A DNA stretch of 37,355 nucleotides from JAAYCB01 sp012744395 (GTDB lineage: Bacteria > Planctomycetota > Planctomycetia > Pirellulales > Thermoguttaceae). Position numbers and translations under genes: made by a program. Under the pieces are notes generated by a model. It saw only the letters and a program-made list of their open reading frames with translations. It was not told the origin of the DNA and ran no database searches. The stretch lies in assembly GCA_028703175.1 (NCBI GenBank), contig JAQVNJ010000051.1, positions 1 through 37,355 on the forward strand, read 5' to 3'. Shown here piece after piece: positions 24,272 to 31,805 of this stretch (within the stretch, counting starts at the first letter, position 1; each line of letters begins with the position of its first letter).

Positions 24272-24297
24272 CGTTCCCAAGCTCCAGCTTGGGAACG
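24272..24297. repeat. REP-like perfect palindrome upstream of pheS
   Basis: CGTTCCCAAGC and GCTTGGGAACG are exact complements around a TCCA loop, the same arms as at 23081-23106. It starts 39 bases upstream of the pheS start codon, in its leader or promoter region. Confidence 0.85.
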
Positions 24298-24451
24298 CTC
24301 CGGCAAACGCGGCTACCGAATGAATTCCGTTCCGCGTTGTGCAGGGGCGGACCCGAATTCCGTATTCATACACCACGAGCGAGGCTCTCGTCAAGCATGC
24401 GAGCATCTTTCGGGCCTCACGCGCTCAAGAAACGCCCCGGCCGATGAACGG

Positions 24452-25594
24452 TTAGCCGCCCGGCAGACGCGTGGCAAGAGAGCGGAAGGCGCGGAGCCAC
24501 GCGGCCATGATCGCGCCGCCGAGATTGCCCTTCCGCTCGTTCTCTTCGATCGTCGCGCCCCAGTAGAAGCTGAACCACCCGTCGGCGCACTTCCGCGACC
24601 GGTCGATGAATTGCTCCAACTCCTCGATGCCGCAACGCAGCGGGAACATCTCCTCGACGACCAGCGGCTTGCCGACGTTGTAGACGGCCAGGGCCGCCAG
24701 GGCCGCATCGACCTGGCCCTTCTCCGGATAGAAATGCACGCTGGCGAAATCGAGCGGGCCGCCGACCTCGGGCGCGTAGAAGATCGGCCTGGCCCCCTTG
24801 AATACCAGCGCCCAGGGGATCACCCCAACGGTGATCATGTGCCGCGTGTCGACCTCGCGGATCGCCGCGGTGAGCCGCTTCACCCAGTCGCGGGCGACTT
24901 CAAGCCGGGTGCGGCCCGCCAGGTCGAGCGCGATCCGCTGCACGAAGTGCTTCCCGCCAAACTCGCCGGCAAGCCATTCGGTCTCCGGTTTCTTCTCGCC
25001 GGGCAGGATCGGCTCGTTCATCAGGTCGTAGCAGAAGACCGCCGGGCTGGACTTGCAGACCTCGGCCACCGATCGCCAGAACCGGGCCTGAACCTCCCAA
25101 CGCGCCGCCTCGTCGAGCCGGTCATACCACGGGGGGACGTCCCGCTTGTGGTAGCAGCCCAGTCCGGTCAAGTCGAGATACAGGCCCGTCGCTTCCGCCA
25201 ACCGCACGAGGATGCCCAGACGCTGGAGATTCTCCCGGTTGGGCCGCTGCGGCCCGTCGAGAAACCTGGCCGTCTGCAAGTGAATCCGCACGGCGCTGGC
25301 CCCCAGGGCCTTGATCTCCCGGAAATCGGCGGCCACCGTCTCCCATTCCTCCTCCCAGTAGTCTTCGAGCAGGCGGCCCTGGTCGTCGTGATCGTAGTTG
25401 ACTCCCCAGATCACGATCCGCTTTCCGGAGGGAATTCCGACAAAATGGCTCCGATCCTCGCTGACGCGAATCCACTCGAGCGATGGCCGAGCAGCCGGGG
25501 CGGCCTCCTCCGGTTCTCCCTCCGCCTGGCAGAAGCCGCAAATCGCCAGACAGCCGATCGCCGCGACGAGCAGAATAGAGATGCGCGTGGACAT
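24452..25594 (-). CDS. Secreted GH5-like glycoside hydrolase
   Basis: This 380-aa cellulase-fold (glycoside hydrolase clan A, GH5-like) protein should cleave beta-linked glycans. A signal peptide covers residues 1-25 (ISILLVAAIGCLAICGFCQA). The barrel shows WGVNYD, ALGASAVRIHLQTARF (the conserved Arg in VRIH), CYDLMNEPILPGE with the acid/base Glu194 in NEP, VHFYPEKG, and PLVVEEMFPL with the nucleophile Glu at 314 or 315, followed by GWFSFYWG. I chose the ATG at 25594 (GAGAGG upstream) because it begins the signal peptide; the frame extends to 25657 without a leader-like sequence. It is a single gene pointing away from its right-hand neighbour. A 13-base palindrome at 25672 lies 77 bases upstream. 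Confidence 0.85.
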   Translation of the reverse strand: MSTRISILLVAAIGCLAICGFCQAEGEPEEAAPAARPSLEWIRVSEDRSHFVGIPSGKRIVIWGVNYDHDDQGRLLEDYWEEEWETVAADFREIKALGASAVRIHLQTARFLDGPQRPNRENLQRLGILVRLAEATGLYLDLTGLGCYHKRDVPPWYDRLDEAARWEVQARFWRSVAEVCKSSPAVFCYDLMNEPILPGEKKPETEWLAGEFGGKHFVQRIALDLAGRTRLEVARDWVKRLTAAIREVDTRHMITVGVIPWALVFKGARPIFYAPEVGGPLDFASVHFYPEKGQVDAALAALAVYNVGKPLVVEEMFPLRCGIEELEQFIDRSRKCADGWFSFYWGATIEENERKGNLGGAIMAAWLRAFRSLATRLPGG

Positions 25595-26209
25595 CGAAGA
25601 ACGCCTCTCGCAGACAAACCGGGTTTCGTGCCGTCTAACCACCGGGCCGGTCGCCAAGGCAAGCCCGCCGGCTGTAGTCTACAGGGAACAGGGTGCGGGC
25701 AACAGCTTGAAGGCGCACCACCCGCGAGGCTTCGGGTTGCTCCGGATCATGGGCCGCGCGGAGCTGCGCCGCGTACCGCCGTGCGGGCCGCAAGGCCGAT
25801 CTCGGTGGGCCGCCGCCCGTCGCTTCTGCGGGATCAACTCGTTCGGCTCCGGAAACGCTGTGGAGCGCGCGGGCCCGGTGGTTTTGGCTCGCTTTAGACC
25901 ACCCAGGGGTCCGCAAAGACCGGAGGACGGACTGGTTGTCAGTCTTGTTCCAGAAGCATGATTGTTCTCTGCTTGCGCCGAAGGCGTTGAACCGACAAAG
26001 TCCAGTGACACATCCGCGCAGCATCGGCCCTAATCAATAGGGCGTCAGTGGATCGCTGGAAAGTCTGGCTCGCTGGAGGTCTGCGGTTTGCCCGGCAGAA
26101 GCAAGACAACCGGTATAGCCACTGCGACGTATTGATTCAACTGCCACACGTCCCGTGGTCAAACAGAATGGAAGATGGCGGGTCGGCAACCTACCGCAAG
26201 GTGAAGAAG
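25595..26209. other. Divergent intergenic stretch, no convincing gene
   Basis: These 615 bases separate the divergently transcribed GH5-like and LEPR-type genes and should hold both promoters. I see a 13-base palindrome at 25672-25684, complementary GGTGGT and ACCACC segments near 25880-25910, and a small hairpin GCCCTA-N5-TAGGGC at 26027-26043. Open frames on the minus strand here have no recognisable content. Confidence 0.5.
25672..25684. promoter_or_regulatory. 13-base palindrome, possible operator
   Basis: CTGTAG-T-CTACAG is a perfect dyad upstream of the GH5-like gene. Its TGTAG...CTACA halves recall operators of small dimeric repressors (BlaI/CopY type use TACA/TGTA-like halves), but no such regulator gene is in the window, so this is only a suggestion. 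Confidence 0.3.
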
Positions 26210-27838
26210 ATGAAAGCGAACATGTGGTTTCGCAACGCCATCCAAAATGCCATTTGGCGCAGGCGACCAGCCCGAGGACTGAAAGCTCGCCAGGTTCGAT
26301 TCGAGCCGCTGGAAACGCGAGCCCTGTTGTCCGCCTCACCGGCCGGCGGGCTGGACGAACCGGGAACCGACCCGGCGGTCACGGTCCTGGCGGCATCCCC
26401 GGAAGGCGCCCCGTCGTCGTCCTGGGTCGACTCGCTCGCGCCGCAGCAGACCCAAGTCCGCGATGGTCTGCACGACCTGCTTTCGCGCGGCGGCACGATC
26501 GATGAACTGGAGGACTTCCAGCCGGTGCCGATGCCGGAGGCGTTCCTGGATGAGCTTTACGAGACGTACGGGATCGGCACGGTCTGGTCCTCGCTCTCGT
26601 GGACGACATTGGCCGGTCTGGCCGGTCCGGAAACGCTGATTTCGCGCGGCGATACGCTGGTGGTCGCTTTTCCGGCCGACAGCCCGGCGGCCCTCGAATA
26701 CGACGCCGGCGAATATGCCGACAACGGCCTGCCGGACTATTTCGAGCTCACCCGGTCCGGCGACAACCTGGTCCTTTCGATCAAGGAAGACACCGCCCCC
26801 TTCGACGGCCAGGACCTCGTCACACGTGCGACGATCACGCTGCCCATCGCCGACGTCTCCCAACTGAAGATCAAGGGCTCAACCGACCAGGACTTGTTTG
26901 TGATCTCCGACCTGGGTGATTTCGCCGGCCTCGTTTCCGTGGAAGGAATCGAGACGGACGCACTCGTCGACAGCGTGCAGATCTACGATACCGCGGGCGA
27001 CGACGTCTGGATCGCCGCCGAGGATTACGGTGTCTTCCAGATGCAGAACGCCTACACGGTCACGGCCACGGACGTCGCCGCGATGCACGGATACGCCAGC
27101 GCCGGCGGAGACGACCAGGCGTATCTCTACGGCAATGCAAAAACCAACAAGGTCAAAACGTTCGACAACGAAACGAACCTTGTGCGGCTCTACCTCGGAG
27201 GCTTCTATCATCGGGCCAAGTTCTTCGGCTCGGTTGAAATCGATGGGCTCGGCGGCGTTGACAGGGCAATTCTCTACGGCACGCCGAGCGATGACCTGTT
27301 CACCGCAACCAAGGACGAGGGCAGCTTCACGAGCCCGCACGGCGGAGGGATCGACTATTCCTACACGGGCTTCGAGCGGGTCACCGCCCGTGGCGGATCG
27401 GGCCGCGACCGCGCCGAGCTGAGCGACTCGGAACTGGCCGACGTAATCCGCCTCCGCCCCTCCAAGGCATGGATGTCCGAGCGCGGGACATCAACGCCGG
27501 CCTATGCGATCACGCTTCGCGGCTTCGAGTCGATCCACGCCACCGCGCTTACCGACGACGGCAAGGTGGACATCATCAAGATGCACGATTCCGACGCCGC
27601 GCCCGATCCGCCGGTTACGAACGACCTTCTCACGGCGACGATGGAGGACGACCACGTCCGCGCCAAGTTCTATTCCAATCCGGCCGATCCGTTGGCGCCC
27701 GCCGCCGCCGACCAGATCTACGAGTCGCTCGGTTTCGAGCTCACCAAGGGCTACTCGGCCGCCGGTTCGGACAAACACGCGACCAGCGGCGTGGACGCGA
27801 GCCTGCTGGCTTGGGACGGAGTCTGGGAAGAGACTTGA
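26210..27838 (+). CDS. Large exported protein with LEPR-XLL motif
   Basis: This 542-aa protein has an Arg/Lys-rich start followed by FEPLETRALLSA (residues 31-42), the N-terminal export-type motif of many large planctomycete surface proteins (FEPLE.R.LLSA). After a Pro/Ser/Asp-rich linker comes an acidic, beta-rich body with regular short strands (LVLSIKEDTAP, QLKIKGSTDQDLFVISD, DSVQIYDTAGDDVWI, AILYGTPSDDLF, SGRDRAELSDSELADVIRL). This looks like stacked Asp-rich strands, similar to beta-helix or calcium-binding repeat proteins. No catalytic domain is recognised. The start ATG at 26210 has AAGGTG 6 bases upstream; the frame stays open to 26048. The location is probably the cell surface or outside the cell. 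A monocistronic unit seems likely. Confidence 0.8.
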   Translation: MKANMWFRNAIQNAIWRRRPARGLKARQVRFEPLETRALLSASPAGGLDEPGTDPAVTVLAASPEGAPSSSWVDSLAPQQTQVRDGLHDLLSRGGTIDELEDFQPVPMPEAFLDELYETYGIGTVWSSLSWTTLAGLAGPETLISRGDTLVVAFPADSPAALEYDAGEYADNGLPDYFELTRSGDNLVLSIKEDTAPFDGQDLVTRATITLPIADVSQLKIKGSTDQDLFVISDLGDFAGLVSVEGIETDALVDSVQIYDTAGDDVWIAAEDYGVFQMQNAYTVTATDVAAMHGYASAGGDDQAYLYGNAKTNKVKTFDNETNLVRLYLGGFYHRAKFFGSVEIDGLGGVDRAILYGTPSDDLFTATKDEGSFTSPHGGGIDYSYTGFERVTARGGSGRDRAELSDSELADVIRLRPSKAWMSERGTSTPAYAITLRGFESIHATALTDDGKVDIIKMHDSDAAPDPPVTNDLLTATMEDDHVRAKFYSNPADPLAPAAADQIYESLGFELTKGYSAAGSDKHATSGVDASLLAWDGVWEET

Positions 27839-27955
27839 GGCGGCATGAAAGCCCACTCCTGGGGCCCACCGACCGGAAACCGTCCCCCTTGTTTGGGCGC
27901 GGGATTCGATTGGCGGGCCCCGGCTTGTATACTGGCGGTGGCTGAGGAATCTGCG

Positions 27956-28120
27956 ATGACCGAAAACGCCCCGCTTTGCCTGTTGACCATCCTTGCCGGA
28001 GTGGCCACACGGTCGGATTGCCAGGAGCCGCCGAAGCGGCCGGCGGAGAAGCGCACGGTCGAGGTTCGCGTGGGAATTCTCCACCACGGGACCCTGGCAC
28101 GGGCCGCCACCGCCCGCTAA
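27956..28120 (+). CDS. Possible small protein (54 aa)
   Basis: A frame starts at ATG 27956 (MTENAPLCLLTILAGVATRSD...), giving a weakly hydrophobic start and a basic end. A TATACT hexamer at 27928-27933 could be a -10 box, but the -35 region is poor and there is no clear ribosome binding site. It sits in the 327-base gap between the LEPR-type gene and the second ceramidase-like gene, where nothing else is seen. It may be the truncated start of a lipoprotein or chance. Confidence 0.2.
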   Translation: MTENAPLCLLTILAGVATRSDCQEPPKRPAEKRTVEVRVGILHHGTLARAATAR

Positions 28121-28165
28121 GGTAGTGGGCAGTCCAAGCCTTTTCCTCCCCGTTGAGATGCCGCC

Positions 28166-29590
28166 ATGTCTCGCCTGCAAGTTGGTGTGGCCAGCGTCGA
28201 CTTCACGCCCGAGCCGGGCCTGCCCTTGATGGGCAACTTCCGCAGCGACTATGCGGCTCGCGGCGTGCACGACCCGTTGCGGGCGCGAGCGATCGTCCTG
28301 GCCGGCGAGCCCAGCGAGCGGGCAGCCGTGCTGGCGCTCGACATCTGCATGCTCGATCGGCAGAATGTCGCGTTCCTCCGCGAGGCGATTGCCGCCGATT
28401 GCGACCTGCCGCCGGAGAACGTCTTGGTCCACGCCACGCACACGCACAGCGCGCCGGCCCCGAGCGGCATGCTCGGCATGCAGGCCGAGGTGGCCCCCCA
28501 CGCCCCGGCGATCGAACGGTTTCTCCGCAAAGCCGCCGCGGCCGTCCTCCAGGCCAGCCGGACGATGGAGGAGGCGGCGCTCGAAATCGGCTCGGTCAGC
28601 GCGCCGCGGGTCTCCTTCAATCGGCGGCTGCGGCGCCGCGACGGCGCGACCCGGATGAACTGGGAAGCGCTTCAGCCGGTCTTTGATCCGGCGGAAATCC
28701 TCGGCCCGTGGGGCCCGGTCGATGAGCAACTCGTCTGCCTGGCGGCGCGATCCGCGCGGCGGACCGCCGCCCTGGTCAACTTCGGCCTCCATCCGGCGAT
28801 CCTTGCCGGCGACAATTGGCTCTATTCGGCGGACTACCCCGGCTACCTGACCGAAGCCGTCGCGGGCATTCTGGGCCGCGGCTCGACCTGCCTGTTCCTC
28901 AACGGATGCTGTGGGGACGTGAACCATGTCGACTACCGCGACCGATCCCAGGGCCGCGGCTACGCGATGGCCGAACGCGTCGGCTCGATCCTGGCCAACG
29001 CGGCGAAAGAGGCTCTCTCCACGGCCGCGCCGATCGAGGCCAGCCCATTGCGCGTCTCACGGGAACGGGTGGTGCTGGAGCGGCTGAAGATCGATCCCGA
29101 CCAGCGCCGCTGGTGCGAAGATGTTCTCGAACAGGCCCAAAGACGGCCTCCGCAAGGCCAGGTCGACGGCCTGCCCGACGCCTACTTCGCGCGGCTCCGG
29201 CTGGAGATGGCGCGCGTCGAGAACCAGCCGGACGAGGTGGAAGTCATGGTGATCCGCCTGGGGGACGCGGCAATCGTGGGCTTGCCGGGCGAGGCCTTCT
29301 GCCGGCTTGGCCTGGAAATCAAGCACCGCTCGCCGGCCCGGCATACAATCGTCGCCGGCCTGTGCAACGATGCCATCGGCTACTTGCCCACCCGCGAATC
29401 GTTCGCCCAAGGCGGTTACGAAACGACTACCGGCAGCACCTTTTACGAGCCCGGCTCCGCGGAAAAACTCGTCCAGTCCGCACTGGCGCAACTGGAGCGG
29501 CTTTTCACTGCCCCCGATCGTCACCAGCGGCGGACAGCCGGTGATGGCTCAGACAGAAAACGAGAATCCGACGAAACACGAATCGTCTAG
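28166..29590 (+). CDS. Cytoplasmic-type neutral ceramidase-like hydrolase
   Basis: This 474-aa protein is related to the neutral/alkaline ceramidase N-terminal domain. It starts MSRLQVGVASVDFTPEPGLPLMGNF, has the metal-site-like ATHTHSAP at residues 90-97, a conserved HPAILAGDNWLYSADYPGY stretch, and CLFLNGCCGDVNH, which matches the family's G.CGD.NP-type catalytic segment. Unlike the homologue at 1580-3016 it has no signal peptide, so it should act in the cytoplasm. The C-terminal tail after residue 455 is hydrophilic and not conserved-looking. It is the first gene of a same-strand run that includes a dipeptidase, a transporter and an amidohydrolase. An amide-bond substrate is plausible; ceramide itself is not demonstrated. 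Confidence 0.85.
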   Translation: MSRLQVGVASVDFTPEPGLPLMGNFRSDYAARGVHDPLRARAIVLAGEPSERAAVLALDICMLDRQNVAFLREAIAADCDLPPENVLVHATHTHSAPAPSGMLGMQAEVAPHAPAIERFLRKAAAAVLQASRTMEEAALEIGSVSAPRVSFNRRLRRRDGATRMNWEALQPVFDPAEILGPWGPVDEQLVCLAARSARRTAALVNFGLHPAILAGDNWLYSADYPGYLTEAVAGILGRGSTCLFLNGCCGDVNHVDYRDRSQGRGYAMAERVGSILANAAKEALSTAAPIEASPLRVSRERVVLERLKIDPDQRRWCEDVLEQAQRRPPQGQVDGLPDAYFARLRLEMARVENQPDEVEVMVIRLGDAAIVGLPGEAFCRLGLEIKHRSPARHTIVAGLCNDAIGYLPTRESFAQGGYETTTGSTFYEPGSAEKLVQSALAQLERLFTAPDRHQRRTAGDGSDRKRESDETRIV

Positions 29591-29655
29591 GAAAACAATC
29601 CCATTCAGTCATCAGCAAAGAGCAGCGCATAACGCGGCAATCCGCGTGAAATCCT

Positions 29656-29683
29656 GGCTGACGGCTGACGACTGACGGCTCAG
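29656..29683. repeat. GCTGACGGCTGA-type microrepeat before the 160-aa gene
   Basis: GGCTGACGGCTGACGACTGACGGCT is made of repeated (A/G)CTGAC units. Related tracts stand at 30236-30265, before the second of the two related small genes, and at 23182-23203, beside pheS. Confidence 0.6.
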
Positions 29684-29699
29684 AAAAGGCGACCGCCCC

Positions 29700-30182
29700 A
29701 TGCCCCGCGAGACGATGCGCCGCCAGGCGTCCGACAACGAGTACCTTCACCCGGACTTTCACGGCGCGCTGAGCGTGGGAATCGAGTATTTGCACGAGAA
29801 ATACGGCGAACAAGCCGTGCGTCAGTACCTCTGGCAGTTCGCCCGAACGTTCTACGCGCCCCTGACCGAGGCTCTCAACACTCGCGGGCTGGCCGCGCTG
29901 GCGGAACATTTTCGCACGGTCTACGCGTTGGAGGGAGGCGCCGCCCGATTCAGCCTGTCGGAGGACGAACTGCGAATCGAGGTGGACGCATGCCCGGCGG
30001 TCAAGCACATGCGCCAACAGGGCTATCCGGTGGCCAGGCTCTATCGCGCAACGACCGAGACCGTCAACCGGGCGATCTGCCACGAAACGCCTTTCGCCGC
30101 GGAATTGGTCGAGTACGACGAGTTGACCGGCCGCGGCATCCAGCGCTTCTTCCGGCGCACAACCGAGGGCGAGTTTCCTTGA
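29700..30182 (+). CDS. Small conserved protein, related to the next gene
   Basis: This 160-aa protein of unassigned function has a helical N-terminal half (GIEYLHEKYGEQAVRQYLWQFARTFY) followed by FSLSEDELRIEVDACPAVKHMRQQGYPVARL. Compared with the 145-aa protein 91 bases downstream, the order is the same: helix with GGREAVEAFW / YGEQAVRQYL, then an E-x-I-V-x-x-CP segment, then a helical end. The core Cys-Pro is kept, but the later cysteines of the partner are absent. The pair may be distant members of the L-2-amino-thiazoline-4-carboxylic acid hydrolase (ATC hydrolase) type fold; this is a tentative memory-based idea. AAAAGG lies upstream of the ATG. No signal peptide or membrane segment is seen. 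Confidence 0.7.
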   Translation: MPRETMRRQASDNEYLHPDFHGALSVGIEYLHEKYGEQAVRQYLWQFARTFYAPLTEALNTRGLAALAEHFRTVYALEGGAARFSLSEDELRIEVDACPAVKHMRQQGYPVARLYRATTETVNRAICHETPFAAELVEYDELTGRGIQRFFRRTTEGEFP

Positions 30183-30235
30183 CGCGTTCGTTGTCCCAGG
30201 AGATGCGACCTGCTGGCCGACGCCTGGCTTGACAC

Positions 30236-30265
30236 GACTGACTGCTGATCGCTGACGGCTGAAGG
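30236..30265. repeat. CTGATCGCTGACGGCTGA-type microrepeat before the 145-aa gene
   Basis: GACTGACTGCTGATCGCTGACGGCTGAAGGC is the same kind of tract as at 29656-29683. The final GAAGGC also provides the ribosome binding site of the gene at 30274, so the repeat has been taken into the translation start region. Confidence 0.55.
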
Positions 30266-30273
30266 CAATTCCC

Positions 30274-30711
30274 ATGATTTCCTGCACCGAATTCATTCCC
30301 GCTTACAGCGAGTTGTTCAAGTTTCTCGAAGCGCAAGGCGGCCGCGAGGCGGTCGAGGCTTTTTGGGAGCATCTTTCCGACCGGTTTCTCGGCAACCTCA
30401 GAAGCGCGGTCGAGCAGAACGGCCTCCGCGGCTGTTGGATGTATTGGAGCCATACCCTGAACGAGGAGGCGGCGGACTTCACAATGGAACTGGATGAAGA
30501 GGCCGGTCAGTTTCGCATCGTCATGCACCGCTGCCCCTCGATGGCGCGGCTGCTCCAATTCACGCACATCGAGCCATATTACGACTACTGCCGCCACTGC
30601 GACGTTCTGTACCGCCGGGTGCTCGAGCCGCTCGGCTATCAATACACGATCGATCTGTCGGAGTGCCGCCAAGCCCGCTGTGCGCTGACGATTAGCCATT
30701 CACCGCGTTGA
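30274..30711 (+). CDS. Small Cys-rich protein, possible ATC hydrolase-like
   Basis: This 145-aa cytoplasmic protein has a helical start (FKFLEAQGGREAVEAFWEHLSDRF) and a Cys-containing C-terminal half: RCPSMARLL, then YYDYCRHCDVLYRRVL, then ECRQARCALTI. The pattern CP...C..CD...C....C with a final strand recalls ATC hydrolase-like proteins (opening of a thiazoline ring by a cysteine-based enzyme), which I offer as a possibility, not a firm call. It is related in layout to the 160-aa protein just upstream. GAAGG lies 7 bases upstream of the ATG. The dipeptidase gene starts 15 bases after its stop, so the genes are probably co-transcribed. Confidence 0.72.
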   Translation: MISCTEFIPAYSELFKFLEAQGGREAVEAFWEHLSDRFLGNLRSAVEQNGLRGCWMYWSHTLNEEAADFTMELDEEAGQFRIVMHRCPSMARLLQFTHIEPYYDYCRHCDVLYRRVLEPLGYQYTIDLSECRQARCALTISHSPR

Positions 30712-30725
30712 CCCTCGCAGCCATC

Positions 30726-31805
30726 ATGAACCGAATCATCGACTCGCACCTGGACCTGGCATGGAACGCGCTGGGCTGGGACCGCGATCTGACCCTGCCC
30801 CTGACCGAGATCAACGCCGCCGAGAACGGCATCAGCGACAGCAACGCACGCGGCCGCGCCACCACCTGCTTGCCGGAGATGCGGGCGGGCGGCGTATCCG
30901 TGTGCCTGGCAACGATGTTGGCGCGGGTCAGGCCGCAAGCGCCGGCCGACGAGCGCCGGCTGAGCGTCGACCATCGCCACCCGGCGGCCGCCTACGCGGC
31001 AGCGCAAGGGCAATTGGCCTACTACCGCCTGCTCGAGGCCCAGGGCGAGATCACGCTGCTGCGGACCGCCGGAGACCTCCGCCGCCATTGGCGGCAACCG
31101 GCGGGCGAGGCCGGCAAGCAGCCGATCGGCATCATCCTGGCGATGGAGGGCGGCGACCCGATCGTCGCTCCCGAACAGGCCGAAAGCTGGTGGCGCGACG
31201 GCCTCCGCTCGGTCAGCTTGGCCCATTACGGCCCCAGCCGGTACGCCGTGGGGACCGGCGAGTCGGGACCACTCACGCCCGCAGGGCGGCGGCTCCTGGC
31301 GGAATTCGAACGCCTGGGAATGATCCTCGACGTGACCCACCTGGCCGAGCCGGGCTTCACCGAGGCGCTGGCCCTGTTCGGCGGCCCCGTGATGGCCAGC
31401 CACAACAACTGCCGCGCGCTCGTGCCGGGCGATCGGCAGTTCTCCGACGAGCAGATTCGCCGGCTGGCCTTGCGCGGCGCCGTGATCGGCGTAGCGCTCG
31501 ACGCCTGGATGCTGCATCCTGACTGGCGGAAGGGCCAGACGCCGCGCGGGGCGGTCCGCATCGACGCCGTCGGCGATCACCTCGATCACATCTGCCAGCT
31601 CTGCGGCGACTGCCGGCACGCCGCCATCGGCAGCGACTTGGACGGGGGATACGGGACCGAGCAGACCCCCCTCGGCTTGGACACGATTGCCGATCTTCAG
31701 CGACTTGCCGGAATCCTCGCCGATCGCGGCTACAGCGATGACGACATCTCCGCTGTGTTTCATGGGAATTGGCTCGACTTTTTCAGCAGGCATCTTCCGC
31801 AATGA
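30726..31805 (+). CDS. M19 family (renal-type) membrane dipeptidase-like
   Basis: This 359-aa zinc-dependent dipeptidase of the M19 family has a TIM barrel in the amidohydrolase superfamily; family members cut dipeptides, often with a D-residue at the C-terminal side. Metal ligands are visible as H8 and D10 in IIDSHLDLAW, the Glu of ILAMEGGDPIV, and the His residues in LDVTHLAE and VMASHNNCRAL. The Asp near the end is in IGSDLDGGYG. I chose the ATG at 30726, where the conserved MNRIIDSHLDL begins; a TTG at 30708 in the same frame overlaps the upstream stop. There is no signal peptide, so it is probably cytoplasmic. Its stop codon overlaps the start of the transporter gene (ATGA), so import and hydrolysis are tightly linked. 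Confidence 0.9.
   Translation: MNRIIDSHLDLAWNALGWDRDLTLPLTEINAAENGISDSNARGRATTCLPEMRAGGVSVCLATMLARVRPQAPADERRLSVDHRHPAAAYAAAQGQLAYYRLLEAQGEITLLRTAGDLRRHWRQPAGEAGKQPIGIILAMEGGDPIVAPEQAESWWRDGLRSVSLAHYGPSRYAVGTGESGPLTPAGRRLLAEFERLGMILDVTHLAEPGFTEALALFGGPVMASHNNCRALVPGDRQFSDEQIRRLALRGAVIGVALDAWMLHPDWRKGQTPRGAVRIDAVGDHLDHICQLCGDCRHAAIGSDLDGGYGTEQTPLGLDTIADLQRLAGILADRGYSDDDISAVFHGNWLDFFSRHLPQ

Noticed and set aside
25635..26024. Minus-strand frames of 110-129 aa upstream of the GH5-like gene
   Set aside because: Two overlapping frames are equally open, both Arg/Pro-rich with no ribosome binding site or recognisable motif.
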